Origin: Dipteris shenzhenensis
Taxonomy: Eukaryota; Polypodiophyta; Polypodiopsida; Gleicheniales
NCBI GenBank assembly: GCA_047967505.1
Contig: CM106539.1
Direction: 5' to 3' (one strand)
Length of the DNA: 64,000 nt
The notes under the pieces are model-generated. The model worked only from the letters and a program-made list of their open reading frames with translations. It made no database searches and was not told where the DNA came from. Of this stretch, positions 1 through 10,362 are shown in pieces. Made by a program: the position numbers and the translations under genes. How positions within the stretch are numbered: position 1 is the first letter of the stretch; each line of letters begins with the position of its first letter.

Positions 1-14
1 ATCCCAACAAAAAC
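1..14 (-). CDS. RNJ: RNase J exon 8, first 14 nt (gene continues past left edge)
   Basis: After the acceptor TTGGTAG (17-15) the frame reads V-F-V-G and then AT, the first two bases of the expected Met. This extends GRKL into the family motif KLVFVGM. The remainder of the beta-CASP domain and the C-terminal part, which in some plant RNJ proteins includes a GT-1-like domain, lie outside the window. Confidence 0.85.
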
Positions 15-113
15 CTACCAAGATTAGCAGGATCAGAAATGAAACATGCTTCCAGCCTGGAAAATAAACGGATGAAAACATAGACCTGCATCAGCAGCCC
101 CATAAGCATTTAC

Positions 114-296
114 CAGCTTTCGCCCTGAAGCTTCCGCAGCAGCTTTCACACTACCAAGACGGTGAACATTCGATGCAAACTGGGTGGTGATGACTCTTCC
201 CTTTGCCTTCAAAACCCGATGCATCAAAGCCTGTGCCACATCTGCTTCACTAGTTGTTCGCCCAGGAGACAGTACATTTGTGGAATCACTCATCAT
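114..296 (-). CDS. RNJ: RNase J exon 7 (start of beta-CASP domain)
   Basis: The exon has 61 codons. It begins [14 protein letters not shown] and continues through [18 protein letters not shown] to GRKL. These are the beta-CASP signatures of RNase J: the SDSTN turn and the FASN-x-HR helix. The acceptor is TTTGCAG and the donor is CTG|GTAAAT. It is in phase 0 with no stops. Confidence 0.95.
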
Positions 297-712
297 CTGC
301 AAACCAGACAGCTTCAGCACATTCATCAAAGTATATTGTCAACAAAATCAAGTGCACAAGGCTTGACAAAGTTCCACGACCATAGCACATGCAGCACATC
401 ACAAAAGTAATGCAAAGGGGAGCCTTCACATGGCAATGATTAGTTGAGCTTGTTTTCCTCTTCATCGTTGAAAAATACTTTGAGAATCCATCAATATAAT
501 TTTATGGGAAATCATGCTCATATATATGATTCCCTAATTAGGTGGCATGATAAACACAATAATTCAGTTCTTTCATGTCGTTCCATCAAAGAACATTGCC
601 AAAAGATATCAAGAAAATCAAACCAAATGAAACTTCAATCCACACGAGACCCTAACCACTGAAACTTAAATCCTGCCCATGCAGAATATATAGAGCCAGC
701 CACGAATAATAC

Positions 713-790
713 CAACGTCACTCCTTCCTTTGAAAGTTCCTCTAGTGCATTTCGATCAAAAACTTTCCCATCGATTGGAGCCTCATCGAT
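713..790 (-). CDS. RNJ: RNase J exon 6
   Basis: This 26-codon exon encodes [13 protein letters not shown] followed by [13 protein letters not shown], the linker between the lactamase core and the beta-CASP domain in plant RNJ proteins. The splice sites are GGCAG (acceptor) and TTG|GTATTA (donor), and both ends are in phase 0. It joins GDWK upstream to MMSDSTNV downstream, which gives the expected family order. Confidence 0.93.
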
Positions 791-916
791 CTGCCATGTA
801 AGAAATGCTTAAATCAATTAAAGGATTTTCAAATGGCCAGAGATTCACTCCCAGGATCAGAGCCTTAATTATCTGACACAGCCAAACAACCTGTTGCACT
901 GATATGCTGCCCCTAC

Positions 917-1108
917 CTTCCAATCACCAGTATGAAGAATTGTCCCATCATTGCAACGGAGGACCAGACCACAGCAATCTGGAATTGAATGTGTAACTCT
1001 GATGGCCTCAACCTCAAAGGGCCCTGCCTTGAACCTTGTCCTCATGTCAATTGTCTTCAGTCGCCCTTCACTTCTGATGGTAAATTCATCCAATCGTCTT
1101 TTAATAAG
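917..1108 (-). CDS. RNJ: RNase J exon 5 (THSIPDC and HTGDWK motifs)
   Basis: The exon has 64 codons. It begins LIKRRLDEF and includes AGPFEVEAIRVTHSIPDCCG and the metal-ligand motif ILHTGDWK. The His of THS (about residue 261) and the His and Asp of HTGD (about residues 280-283) are the remaining conserved metal-site positions of the lactamase domain. The acceptor is ATATTGCAG and the donor is AAG|GTAGGG. The frame is fully open with no premature stops. Confidence 0.95.
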
Positions 1109-1395
1109 CTGCAATATGTACCACATTCATGAACCCAGGAAAAGAGAAGTGAGAGTCTGTGCCTGTCCCATCCTCAATGTGGCTGGGAATACTCCTTAGC
1201 TAGCATTGAGTAACCAGGCCATTAAAGCATATCATTCAGGCTCTTGAATGTTATCATGATGTAACTCGCAACAGTAGAGATAAATAGGAACAAGACACCA
1301 AATCTACACTTCTCAGCACACAAAAACAAAATGTGGTGTCATCAAGCTATTTTCAACAAGATATTTCTGTACTATATGGAGAGTGCCGGTATTAC

Positions 1396-1452
1396 TTCCA
1401 TGGTGAAGGATGTTGCGTATACAGGTGTTGATGGATCCAGCACTGGAAACAC
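1396..1452 (-). CDS. RNJ: RNase J exon 4
   Basis: This short, in-phase exon of 19 codons encodes VFPVLDPSTPVYATSFTME. It follows ALPW directly, as in the family, where the usual sequence here is a V-x-P-x-L-D-P strand and loop. It is bounded by CTGCAG and GAA|GTAATA. Exons this small are easily missed by gene finders. Confidence 0.9.
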
Positions 1453-1658
1453 CTGCAGCAGCAAACATTACCTACAATTACAATGAGAACCAGCTGGCAT
1501 AAAGTTCTACAGTCCCTTCGGGTTGTGAAAGCTCGCCTAACATAGCAACATTCAATCAGCAAAAGAACGTCAAAGAGTCATCACTGACAAGAAAGAACTG
1601 GCAATTCTCACTAAAGAACAGTTAACACCTCCACTAAAGCTAAGCTATCAATCCTTAC

Positions 1659-1782
1659 CCATGGCAAAGCACCAATATGATCCTCATGCCCATGTGTAAT
1701 GATGAGAGCCTCAATCTTGTGCCTCCATCGATGTATAAAAGCTGTGTCTGGTAAGACTCTCTGCACACCAAGCTCTTCATAA
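1659..1782 (-). CDS. RNJ: RNase J exon 3 (HGHEDH motif)
   Basis: The exon encodes the metal-binding signature [14 protein letters not shown]. The H-x-H-x-D-H motif falls at about residues 191-196 of the assembled protein and coordinates the catalytic zinc ions in beta-CASP RNases. It is preceded by [18 protein letters not shown], which resembles plant RNJ proteins. The acceptor is TGTAACAG (1785-1783) and the donor is TGG|GTAAGG. No catalytic residue is missing, so the active site appears intact. Confidence 0.95.
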
Positions 1783-2054
1783 CTGTTACAAGAAAAAGAT
1801 CAAATGATATCACTTTATTTTGCCCTAAACAGCCTCTTTTAAGGCCCAAAACCACTGCCTTGATAAAAAGTTCAACACAATAAAAAAATTTACATATCTC
1901 CAACCATAGGCAAGGCAATGTTTTGAAGCATACATGTCCTGTGTTGAGGTCTACCAGGAGACAGGCTCTCCACAACACAAAAAACTCCTAGAATATGCCA
2001 CAAAGCAAAATGAAACATCCTCACAAAATTTGGGTGTGGTGTCTCAGGACTTAC

Positions 2055-2283
2055 TCAGGGAACATCAAGCCTGCATCAATCAAAATGTAGCGATCGTAAT
2101 GGCCGACAAGCATACAGTTCATGCCAATCTCCCCTAGGCCTCCAACAGGAAGGATACGCAATGGTGGTCCATCAGGCCCTTCATGAAACTGCTGCATTTT
2201 TCGTTGTACCCTATCATCCATACTTTTTAGAGGCCCCTCCATCCTAACTGCCTTTTGGCACGAGTGATGACCACTGACTAACC
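2055..2283 (-). CDS. RNJ: RNase J exon 2
   Basis: This exon holds the start of the mature enzyme. A short linker containing [19 protein letters not shown] leads into the conserved RNase J opening [10 protein letters not shown], followed by [14 protein letters not shown]. These match the first strands of the metallo-beta-lactamase fold in bacterial RNase J and plant RNJ. Plant RNJ is a nuclear-encoded organellar 5'-3' exonuclease/endonuclease that trims chloroplast transcripts and removes antisense RNA. The acceptor is a T-rich tract ending in CAG (2286-2284) and the donor is GA|GTAAGT. No initiator codon fits within the exon: its reading frame is open back through the acceptor, so an upstream exon is required. 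The GA at the end joins the first T of the next exon to give Asp. Confidence 0.93.
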
Positions 2284-2843
2284 CTGACAAACAAAATTAA
2301 ATTACAAGACACCAGAATCATGAAATTTATCCATGCAAAGTCAGAAAAAAGACCTTCACCCCACAGGATAAAAAGTCTATCTATAGTACCAAACTTATCT
2401 GAGAGAAGCAACAACAGAGTATGTGTTGGTGAACATTTATGCAGCTTCTCATGCCAAGGGATTGGTTACTAGTTTTAAATCTTTGGCATAGGCTTAACAT
2501 ATGCCCTGTAGGCAGAGATAACTTTACAATTTAAACTTAAAGCATTTACATTGTCAATTCTCCTATCTACTATGGTGGCTTCCGTCTTTACATAAGGACA
2601 GTAGGCAAGAAGTACAGTTAAGGTATTACGCCCTAAATGGCGGTTCTCCATGTATGGCAGGAACATTTAAAAGTATTAAATTTTGATCCACCTCATTAAA
2701 TTCTCTGCTTTCCATATCTGGAGATTGAGTGTTCTTAATCAAAGGCCTATTCCAAAACACTACCATCGGTCTACTTGTTTGTTTTACTCTACTCTCTTTT
2801 CCGGTGATGTTCTGATTTACTGTGAAGGCAAGTGCCCTTACAT

Positions 2844-3221
2844 TGTAAGAAATCCTAGATTTACTATATTTAGAAATGTGCTAAGGAACAGAAAGGAGAC
2901 TGAAATAGCAAGAACAAGGAATATTTGTATTGCTTGAGTGTTTGTAGTGTGTCATCCATACACTTGGGCCTCTCTTATATAGAGAGTGAAGAGTCACACA
3001 TGAAAAGGTGTGTACTCCAAAGTGTATGTGCATGAAGAGGTGTGTACCCCTTGTGAAGGGTGTGACCCTTGATGAGAGGGTACATTACAATGGTAGTGTC
3101 TCCTCAATAGAATGTCTCTTGTGAAGGGTTGTGCCTCATAGGAAGTGTCCCGTCGAAAGGGCATACCCTTCCACAAGTGTCCATTCATCAAACCATTCAT
3201 AAGTCTAAGGTATAGAGAAAG
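2844..3221 (-). repeat. 3' LTR of chromovirus (outer start truncated)
   Basis: A direct repeat of 10768-11147. It lacks the first ~22 bp present in the 5' LTR, the palindromic TGTCACGATC... start. A purine tract (GAGTGGGAGGGGA on the minus strand, about 3222-3234) sits immediately inside it, as a polypurine tract should. It is flanked by the target copy TACAT at 2839-2843. Confidence 0.85.
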
Positions 3222-3224
3222 ATC

Positions 3225-4216
3225 CCCTCCCACTCAAAATAAGACCCTGGTGGAGATAATGAACTGGTGTAGAAAATATCACGATAAATTCTGAAAATGC
3301 TGCTGTAAAATGTCAGGGTATTGCTGTAAGTCTTCATCAGATTGCCAAGTAGCGTCGGAGTCGTCCAGATCTCGCCAAAGAACAAGAAATTCCGTGATAA
3401 GTCGTTGTCGAGTCTCACGCTGTCAATGGTCTAGGATACGCTTAGGAATAAGGAGAACATAATCGTCCTCAATTTCTGGGACATAATCACCTGCAGGAGG
3501 AACTAGTTCATCGCCTGGAATGTACGTCTTTAGCTAAGAAATATGAAATGTCGGATGGATTTTACCCCATGATGGTGGTAATTCCAATTTGTAACTTAAA
3601 GGTGAATTTTTCTTGACGATCCAAAAAGGTCCATAGTATCTTGGTCGCAACTTAGGAAACACAAACATGACCATCTTGGGCAATTGGGGCTACAAATAAT
3701 AGCACCATGTTACCAGTTTCAAATTCCAAGTGACATCTATGTTTGTTGGCAAACCGTTGATATCTTGCGCTTTTCGCATATGATCCCGGACTTGGAGTAG
3801 AATGTCTTGCATTTCTTGAACCAGCTGATCAGCTAGGGCCACTCGATGTTGAAGTACAAAATTCGTTGGAACAATCTGAGTGTGTCCATAAGCTGCTTAG
3901 AATGGAGTCATGCTGATGGCACTATGGAAAGAGTTATTATAAGCAAACTCAAGGAGTGGTAGATACTCTTCCCAAGCTACTAGGCGTGATTGAATATAAT
4001 GTCGGAGCATTTATTGCAGATTTTGGTTGACTCTTTGAGTCTCTCCATCTAATTCTGGGTGGTAGGCTGAACTCAACAGTAGAGTTGTACCCAAAGATTC
4101 AAACAATGAAATCCAAAAGTGACTGGTAAACTTAGGATCTCTGTCGGAAACGATATTCTTGGGCAATCCATGGTGTCGGAAGATGTGTTGTATGAAGAGT
4201 TTGGCGATGTCCAGAG
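3225..4216 (-). pseudogene. Chromovirus integrase C-terminal part with chromodomain
   Basis: The catalytic core resumes with LDIAKLFIQHIFRHHG and VSDRDPKFTSHFW, followed by the YNNSFHSA motif. Then comes the GPF-type C-terminal domain ([20 protein letters not shown]), IHPTFH, and a chromodomain reading about ITEFLVLWRDLDDSDATW. At least four stops are present. The chromodomain assigns this element to the chromovirus clade of gypsy. Confidence 0.88.
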
Positions 4217-5283
4217 TGTTAGAAATGACCCAACAGAGGGTACACGCAGCGGAAATAATGCCCAGGAGCTCACAGTGTGCAGTGTGGGTGTGGAATCACA
4301 AACTTCTTTACTTATGTGCATTCAATAGGTGTGCAGACTCATCAATAGACAATGAACCAAACTAGATAGAGAAACCACCAAATAATATATTTCCGTCCAC
4401 AACTATGGACACAATACAAGAGAGACACATCCAGAGTCCCACCAATGGTGTGGTCCTCTGATCTTACCACAAAGTCCTTCTCCTATCTGCTGGCTATCTC
4501 TAGACTAGAGTCCGCGTGCTCCACCTCGAGTGTGAGTAGACTTTCCGTCTAGAATGATCTTCTCCACCTTGCTGTCTGGAAACCAGTCTAGGTGGGCAGC
4601 CTCCTGCAAGCTAAGTCTGCAGCACAAGGTACTTCTTTCTCCTCCTGACTGTAGGCCCAAAGGTAGCCCTGCTGCTGCTCCTTCTGCTGGTGGAATTGCT
4701 GCTTCAGATGATGTTGAAATGAGGCCTGAATGCCCTCTTTATATAGGCCCCAAGGGCCTGCAAAAAATACCGACTGGTCAGCCCTAATCTGGCCGACTCA
4801 GTCTGTCTGAAAACCGACCCCACAGCTCCCCATTTATGGGACTGTGGGCTGCCCTTTTGGGGCACTCATTACAAGGGCCCTTGGCCCATCTTTCAAGGGC
4901 AGATGCCCTATAAATACAGGGTCCAGCCCAGCCTTTGCTCCCCCGCCTTGCCACGTGGCCCTGCGCCACTGTCTGCCTTCATGTGAGGCCTGTTCCAGCC
5001 TGCTGTGCTGGCCTGCCAGTTTTCTTTCCAGACCCCAAAGCACTGCTGTTCCTGCTGCTGTCTTTGCGCCTTGTCCAGGGCTTGCTGCAGGTCGAGATCC
5101 TGCCTGCAACCCTTGCCATCCAGGTCGCTTCTTCCATGACTGCATCCTGCCATGAAGGCTCCTTGAGCTGCCTCTGCTAGGCCCTTCACTAGCACCTGGG
5201 CGCCATGCTTTTGTGCTTAGGTTTACCCCCCCCATGCTCTCCTCATATGGGGGCTTACAGATGGGGCGGTAACCTCTCCAACA
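4217..5283 (-). mobile_element. Solo LTR (copia family F) in chromovirus integrase
   Basis: A 1067-bp sequence, TGTTAG...CCAACA on the plus strand, is flanked by perfect 5-bp duplications CAGAG (4212-4216 and 5284-5288). It has no primer-binding site, polypurine tract or coding. Its ends match the LTR at 61744-62854, where a primer-binding site shows the element's orientation; by that match it lies on the minus strand here. The long open frames inside (for example 4834-5334) are LTR sequence running into integrase, not a gene. Confidence 0.88.
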
Positions 5284-5288
5284 CAGAG

Positions 5289-5769
5289 CCTGTGCACTTC
5301 TTTTGCAAGCAACAAAGTGTGCCATTTTGGACAATCAATCAACAATTACCATAATCTGAGTGTTACCTCTGGACGATCGTGGTAGTGTTGTAATAAAATC
5401 CATGGAAATACTTTCCCACCTTTCAGTTGGAATTGGAAGAGGCTGAAGAAGTCCTGTTGGAAGTCGTTGGCTTGCTTTCATTTATTGACAAGATAAGCAA
5501 GATGTAACCATTTTGATGACGTCACTTTTCATCTGAGGCCAGTAGTATGTTGCAGTGAGTAACCTGTAAGTCTTGTTGATGCCTAGATGGTCAGCATAAG
5601 GAACTACATGATGCTCTTTTAACAAAAGACGTCGAACATCTTTGTCATGTGGTACACAGACGAGATCTTGATAATATAGAAGGTCGTCCGTATAAGAATA
5701 GGATGAGAAAATCTTCTATTCGGAAGTCGAAGGTTGATCTTTCGAAAGAACTTGTACTGCTGTGCCGAA
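5289..5769 (-). pseudogene. Chromovirus integrase N-terminal part
   Basis: The HHCC zinc-binding region is readable (H near YADHLG, then TSCLSCQ) followed by one stop. It continues into the catalytic core ([21 protein letters not shown]). The solo LTR interrupts it at 5288, with the frame resuming at 4216. Confidence 0.85.
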
Positions 5770-6440
5770 TTATTTATCATTGAGATACTTCCCTTTGAAT
5801 GAATTCGGAACATCCACAGATAATGTAGAGATTACCATAGCTGATGCTAAAGTTAACCTGCTAAGAGCATCTGCAACTACATTGTGTAGTCCTGAAATGT
5901 ACTCAATGGTCATGTGAAAGTTCGCCAGAAACTCAACCCAGCGTGCTCGTCGAGCGTTCATTACTGGCTGAGTAAAAATATTCTTTAGAGAGTGATGGTA
6001 TGTCTTTACCACTGAGTTGGCTCCCATGAGATAATGTTTTCAAAAGCGATAAGCATGTACAATGGCAAGAAACTCCTTATCATAAACTGGATATCAGGTT
6101 TGCATATCAGAATGTTTATGGCTGTCAAAAGCAATGACTCTGCCTTCTTGCATCAAGACTGCTCCTATAGCGATATCAGAAGTGTTGGTCATGACCTCAA
6201 ACGGAAGCAATAGCCATAACAGGTGTGGTAGTGAGTGCTTGCTTGAGTTCTTAGAAACTATACTCTGTTTCGGGAAGCCATTGAAAAACTACCGTGCTTT
6301 TCAATAATTCGGACATAGGAGCTATAATCTCGGAAAACAGGAGCTGCAATCTCCGAAAACTGATAGACCTTTGTATGGTAGAAGTTTGCCAATCCGAGAA
6401 AAGAGCGGACATCATGAACATTCTTAGGAGTAGGCCAGTT
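5770..6440 (-). pseudogene. Chromovirus RNase H domain (decayed)
   Basis: Fragments read LGLANFY at the RT/RNase H connection, then YHHSLKNIF and MTIEYISGLHNVVADALSR. The last is the conserved end of gypsy RNase H (V-A-D-A-L-S-R). Frameshifts and stops occur between them. Confidence 0.8.
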
Positions 6441-6925
6441 TCAAATTACCTCGACCTTCTTGGGATCCATAGAGATGCCTTGAGCGGAAATAACATGTCC
6501 CAAACATTCGAGTTGGGTCTTGAAGAACTCACTTTTCTCAACGTTGATGTAGAGAGAATTCGCACAGAGAACTTCAAAAACTTGGTGAAGATGTTGTTTG
6601 TGCTCATGTAAGGATTTGCTGAAAACGAGGATGTCATCAAGGTAAACAATGACGAACTTATCGAGGAAAGGCCTGAAGATGTTGTTCATTAGTGTCATGA
6701 ATGTGACCGAGGCCTTGTTTAACCCAAAAGGCATGACCAAACATTCATAGTGTCCATACTTTGTTCGAAAAGCTGTCTTGTACTCATTGCCTTCTCGTAT
6801 GCAAATTTGAAGATAACCTAAACGAAAATCAGTCTTTGAGAATTGTGTTGCATGTAGAAGTTGATCAAAGAGGTCATCGATGCGAGGCAATGGATACTTG
6901 TTTTTGATAGTGAGCTTGTTGAGGG
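6441..6925 (-). pseudogene. Chromovirus reverse transcriptase core
   Basis: It resumes directly after the nested insertion with NKLTIKNKYPLPRIDDLF and contains the catalytic VIVYLDDILVFS. The catalytic Asp-Asp pair is intact. The frame is open for about 160 codons, so RT has decayed less than the rest of this pol. The reading frame is continuous with 9872-10020 once the insert and one copy of its target duplication are ignored. Confidence 0.9.
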
Positions 6926-6930
6926 CTCGG

Positions 6931-7229
6931 TGTTGGAATCGGAGTCCTAGTGTGTGTGGTCCTAGAGTCTTAGGAATGTCCTACAGTTGTGTGAGTGTGA
7001 AGAGTCTTGAGGCCACTTGTGCCACCTCATGTGATTCCTCACCTAGATTATAGGATCTAGATTCTCTTGTGTGTGACCTCATCTATGAGGTGTCTGTAAG
7101 GCTTGCCCAGCCTATAAAAGAGGCTATGTACTTGCTGTGATAATCAATCAATCTACATCATTTCGTGCCTCAGCTGTGCCTCAGCTCGTCTCTAGTCATG
7201 TGTCTCTCACCTTCTCCCCATTTCCATCA
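6931..7229 (+). repeat. 5' LTR of gag-only element 1
   Basis: TGTTGGAATC...TTTCCATCA, 299 bp, with TG/CA ends. It contains a TATAAAAG-like promoter box near 7115. It is followed after two bases by the primer-binding site TGGTATCAAAGC. Confidence 0.9.
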
Positions 7230-7280
7230 ATTGGTATCAAAGCGGGTCTTCCCTGACTAAGCCTTACCTCCTACCCAAGC

Positions 7281-7692
7281 CTCACCATCGACTGCTCTTT
7301 AGCCTCAGTACCTGCCGTACATCAGTCCATACCTGTCGTACAACAGCCCGTACAGCCTGCCCGCCGCCTGCAATCCACGTTGTCCACGCTGATGCTGCTG
7401 CTATGGCGCCGTACAACAAGATCTCCACGCTGCTGCTCCCACTTCTGCTCTACCCCTACCAAACAGCCTCACCATCGACTGCTCTTTAGCCTCAGTACCT
7501 GCCGTACATCAGTCCATACCTGTCGTACAACAGCCCGTACAGCCTGCCCGCCGCCTGCAATCCACGTTGTCCACGCTGATGCTGCTGCTATGGCGCCGTA
7601 CAACAAGATCTCCACGCTGCTGCTCCCACTTCTGCTCTACCCCTACCAAACAGCCTCGAAATCTCCACGCTGCTGCTCCCACTTCTGCTCTA
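7281..7692 (+). repeat. Tandem duplication in the leader of element 1
   Basis: A 187-bp unit (7281-7467) is repeated almost exactly at 7468-7654, followed by a partial third copy of about 35 bp (7658-7692). It is GC-rich and lies between the primer-binding site and gag. Open frames across it are low-complexity by-products. Confidence 0.85.
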
Positions 7693-8330
7693 CGCTGCGC
7701 CATCCTGTGAATCTTCTACCCGCTTCTCTGCTCGTCATCTGCTGCACCTCTCTGCCCACGCTGTTGCTCCTGCGCGCCTATAGTCTCTGCACCTGCTGCT
7801 CCGTGGTGAACCCGACGTGAACACCTGCTGCTCCGACCGAACCTGCTGCTCCCACGCAACTGGACCTGCGACGGTGCCAACCATAAAGCTGACTTGACGA
7901 CTGACGATCTGAGGGCTGTGGCCATCAACTTGCACAACAGATCTGAGTTGTTGCTCTACGCTGTTGATCTTCTTCGTTCGCCTCTCCACATGAGCTCCAT
8001 CGACCAGCAAACAGTCCGTCTGAGATATTTTGTTTTTTGAAGATTTTTGCCTCATTTTTGGGTGAATTTGTTGGGGCTTTTATGGTCTGAAGCTCCCCTA
8101 GTGTTGCTAGAACACTATGCTCTAGGAAATTTTGAAAAGCCCCCAATTTTCTGCAAGCCCTAATTTTTGCAGTAACCCTAACCCTAAAATTTAGGGCTTT
8201 TCTGTTCTCTGTCTTCCTTTGGCATAATTGAAGCTTCTACCATGTCAAATTTGGGCCCTTTTTGAAATCTGAGTAAACATTGTAAGGGATTTAGACACTG
8301 GCTGTAATAACAGCTAAGACCTTCCCACCA

Positions 8331-9197
8331 ATGGATAGCATAAAAAACTCCTTGCTCATCGAGAAATTCTCAGGAAGCAATTTTCCAACCTGGCAGACAA
8401 AACTCCGGCTTCTTCTTATGCGAGAAGGGATATGGAATATCACCAATGGCAAGGAGCCAAAACCCCAAAGTGATGATGCTAGAATCAGTTGGTGGCAAAA
8501 CCAAAATGATAAAGCAATGGCTATCATTGGCCTAGCTTTAGCTGACAACCTTATCCACCATGTGGATTTTGATAAGACAGCAAACGACGTTTGGGAAAAG
8601 TTAGAGAATTGGTTTGGAAATAAGATCAATAATTCCAAAGTATTTCTCAAACAAAAACTCTTCAAGCTCAAGATGAAGGAAACTGAAACCCTCAATGAAC
8701 ACTTGAGCAATCTTGGGTCAATTCTCCAACAATTATCTGCCATCCGAGCCATTGTTGAAGATGATGATCAAGTTGCTGTACTTCTCTCCAGTATTGAAGA
8801 CATTTCCAAGTACAATGAGATCCTTGCTGTCCTAAGAGTCAGCCGCAATATGAGCTTTAAGGATATGGTAGCTCATCTCATTGATGAGGACCGTAGGCTC
8901 ACATAGAAAGCAGAATCTTCCTTCGAATATGGCAAAGCATTCTTTCTCAAGAATAAGCCCAAGAAAAACCGAAAACCTCTTAAATGTAATTACTGTCAGA
9001 AACTTGGCCATCCAGAGGATCGTTGCTTCAAGAAAATGGCAAAGGTACAAGCCAAAGAACATGCCAATCTGGTTGCGGAGCAGAGCGAGGACGAAGACGA
9101 TGAAACTACACCTTCTCGACCTGAGGAACAAGCCTGCACTGCTGCTATTTCTGGTCTATCCCTCCATGAGGTGATAGATGAAGAGTGGGCTTTCTAG
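8331..9197 (+). CDS. GAG of element 1 (one internal stop)
   Basis: The frame starts MDSIKNSLLIEKFSGSNF, the N-terminal motif of Ty1/copia GAG proteins of the UBN2 type. It continues through a typical W-x-K-L-x-L region and AIIGLALADNLIHH, and reaches a TAG at about 8904-8906. The same frame carries on with no other stop to a CCHC zinc knuckle (CNYCQKLGHPEDRC, C-x2-C-x4-H-x4-C). It then has an acidic tail and the TAG stop at 9195-9197. Total length is about 288 codons. The internal stop is probably a single CAG-to-TAG change, so this copy makes a truncated GAG without the nucleocapsid knuckle unless read through. Confidence 0.85.
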
Positions 9198-9564
9198 AGT
9201 CATGTGTGTTAGGTACTCTGCCTTGGGTAGTCCCTCTAAAATGTTGTAATAATTTGTCATTTTGTGTGCCTTGTCCTATAAAAGGCTCCACTTACTTCCA
9301 TGTACCCAGTTAGGAGACAGGGGGGTTGTTATGTCTTTCGTTTATCAGGCCTGGCCGAGTTCCAGGATGTTGGTGTACTCCCTCGACCTATGAGTTGGTC
9401 ATGCATCCATGCTCAGATTTGAGTCTCTGATCACGTTGACACCTAAGCCATGAGAGTGCTTGGTTCAACCTCTGAATTATGCTCAGCTGTTAGCCTCTGA
9501 GATTGCCTGGGATGCACAGTCTGGATGATATCATAGTCTCTCACCCTAGCTCCGAGCGGGGGTT
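9198..9564 (+). other. Non-coding 3' internal region of element 1
   Basis: The roughly 370 bp between the GAG stop and the 3' LTR contains no pol motif in any frame. It ends in a polypurine tract. Confidence 0.7.
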
Positions 9565-9866
9565 TGTTGGAATCGGAGTCCTAGTGTGTGTGGTCCTAGT
9601 GTGTGTGGTCCTAGTGACTTAGGAATGTCCTACAGTTGTGTGAGTGTGAAGAGTCTTGAGGCCACTTGTGCCACCTCATGTGATTCCTCACCTAGATTAT
9701 AGGATCTAGATTCTCTTGTGTGTGACCTCATCTATGAGGTGTCTGTAAGGCTTGCCCAGCCTATAAAGAGGCTATGTACTTGCTGTGATAATCAATCAAT
9801 CTACATCATTTCGTGCCTCAGCTCGTCTCCAGTCATGTGTCTCTCACCTTCTCCCCATTTCCATCA
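9565..9866 (+). repeat. 3' LTR of gag-only element 1
   Basis: 302 bp with the same ends as the 5' LTR. It carries an extra copy of a ~15-bp phrase (GTGTGTGGTCCTAGT) near its start and lacks a ~10-bp duplication found near the end of the left LTR. The tract GAGCGGGGGT lies just before it. Confidence 0.9.
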
Positions 9867-9871
9867 CTCGG

Positions 9872-10362
9872 TAGTCGATGCAGAGGCGCATTGACTTATT
9901 ATTTTTTTCCACAAGTAGTACAGGAGATCCGAAAGGGCTGCGACTGGGCCGAATGTGACCTTTGTCAAGTAGTTTGGTCACCTATCTTTGGATTTCTTCA
10001 TTTTGAGTGTAAGAAACTCGCTAAGGAGGTTTCGACTGCAGATTACTTCCGAGAATAAGTTCGATTGGGTGATCCACTGGTCGTCGAGGTGGTAACTGCT
10101 TTGGCAATTCCTGTGGAAAAATATACAAGTAAGGCTGGAAAAAAGGTTGGTTGAGGCACTCAGGAGGATCCTTTGTCGGTGTCTCCTCTACTACCGTAAC
10201 CAACAGAAGTGAAGTCTTTACTTGACGTTTACGAACCCACTTCTTTACTTGTAGGGCGGAGGCAACTAGAGTTGAAGAAGAGTCCGTAGAACCAGTTAGC
10301 TCAATCAGTTTTCCCTGGTGGACAAACTGGATAGTATGGCTTGAATAGATGTACCTTTTCAT
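9872..10362 (-). pseudogene. Chromovirus pre-RT linker and RT N-terminus
   Basis: The minus-strand frame encodes a degenerate linker with ELPKQLPPRRPVDHPIEL, characteristic of the region just before gypsy RT. It is followed by [18 protein letters not shown] and RLCIDYR, RT fingers motifs. A stop lies near the beginning of the RT segment. The frame is cut at 9872 by the gag-only element and resumes at 6925. Confidence 0.85.

Larger units (their letters stand above)
6931..9866 (+). mobile_element. Gag-only LTR retrotransposon 1 (TR-GAG type)
   Basis: A 2936-bp element with LTRs at 6931-7229 and 9565-9866, a primer-binding site (7232-7243), one gag gene (8331-9197), a polypurine tract (9554-9563) and a 5-bp target duplication CTCGG (6926-6930, 9867-9871). 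There is no protease, integrase or RT, and no space for them. This matches terminal-repeat-with-GAG elements, which are non-autonomous and need pol from a relative. The LTRs are very similar except for a short duplication near the right LTR start, so the insertion is probably recent. Confidence 0.9.

Noticed and set aside
4834-5334. 166-codon open frame on the minus strand
   Set aside because: It runs from chromovirus integrase into the solo LTR; only the first ~17 codons are integrase.
7380-7820. 146-codon Leu/Thr/Cys-rich frame
   Set aside because: It spans the GC-rich tandem duplication of a retroelement leader and repeats itself; no protein signature.
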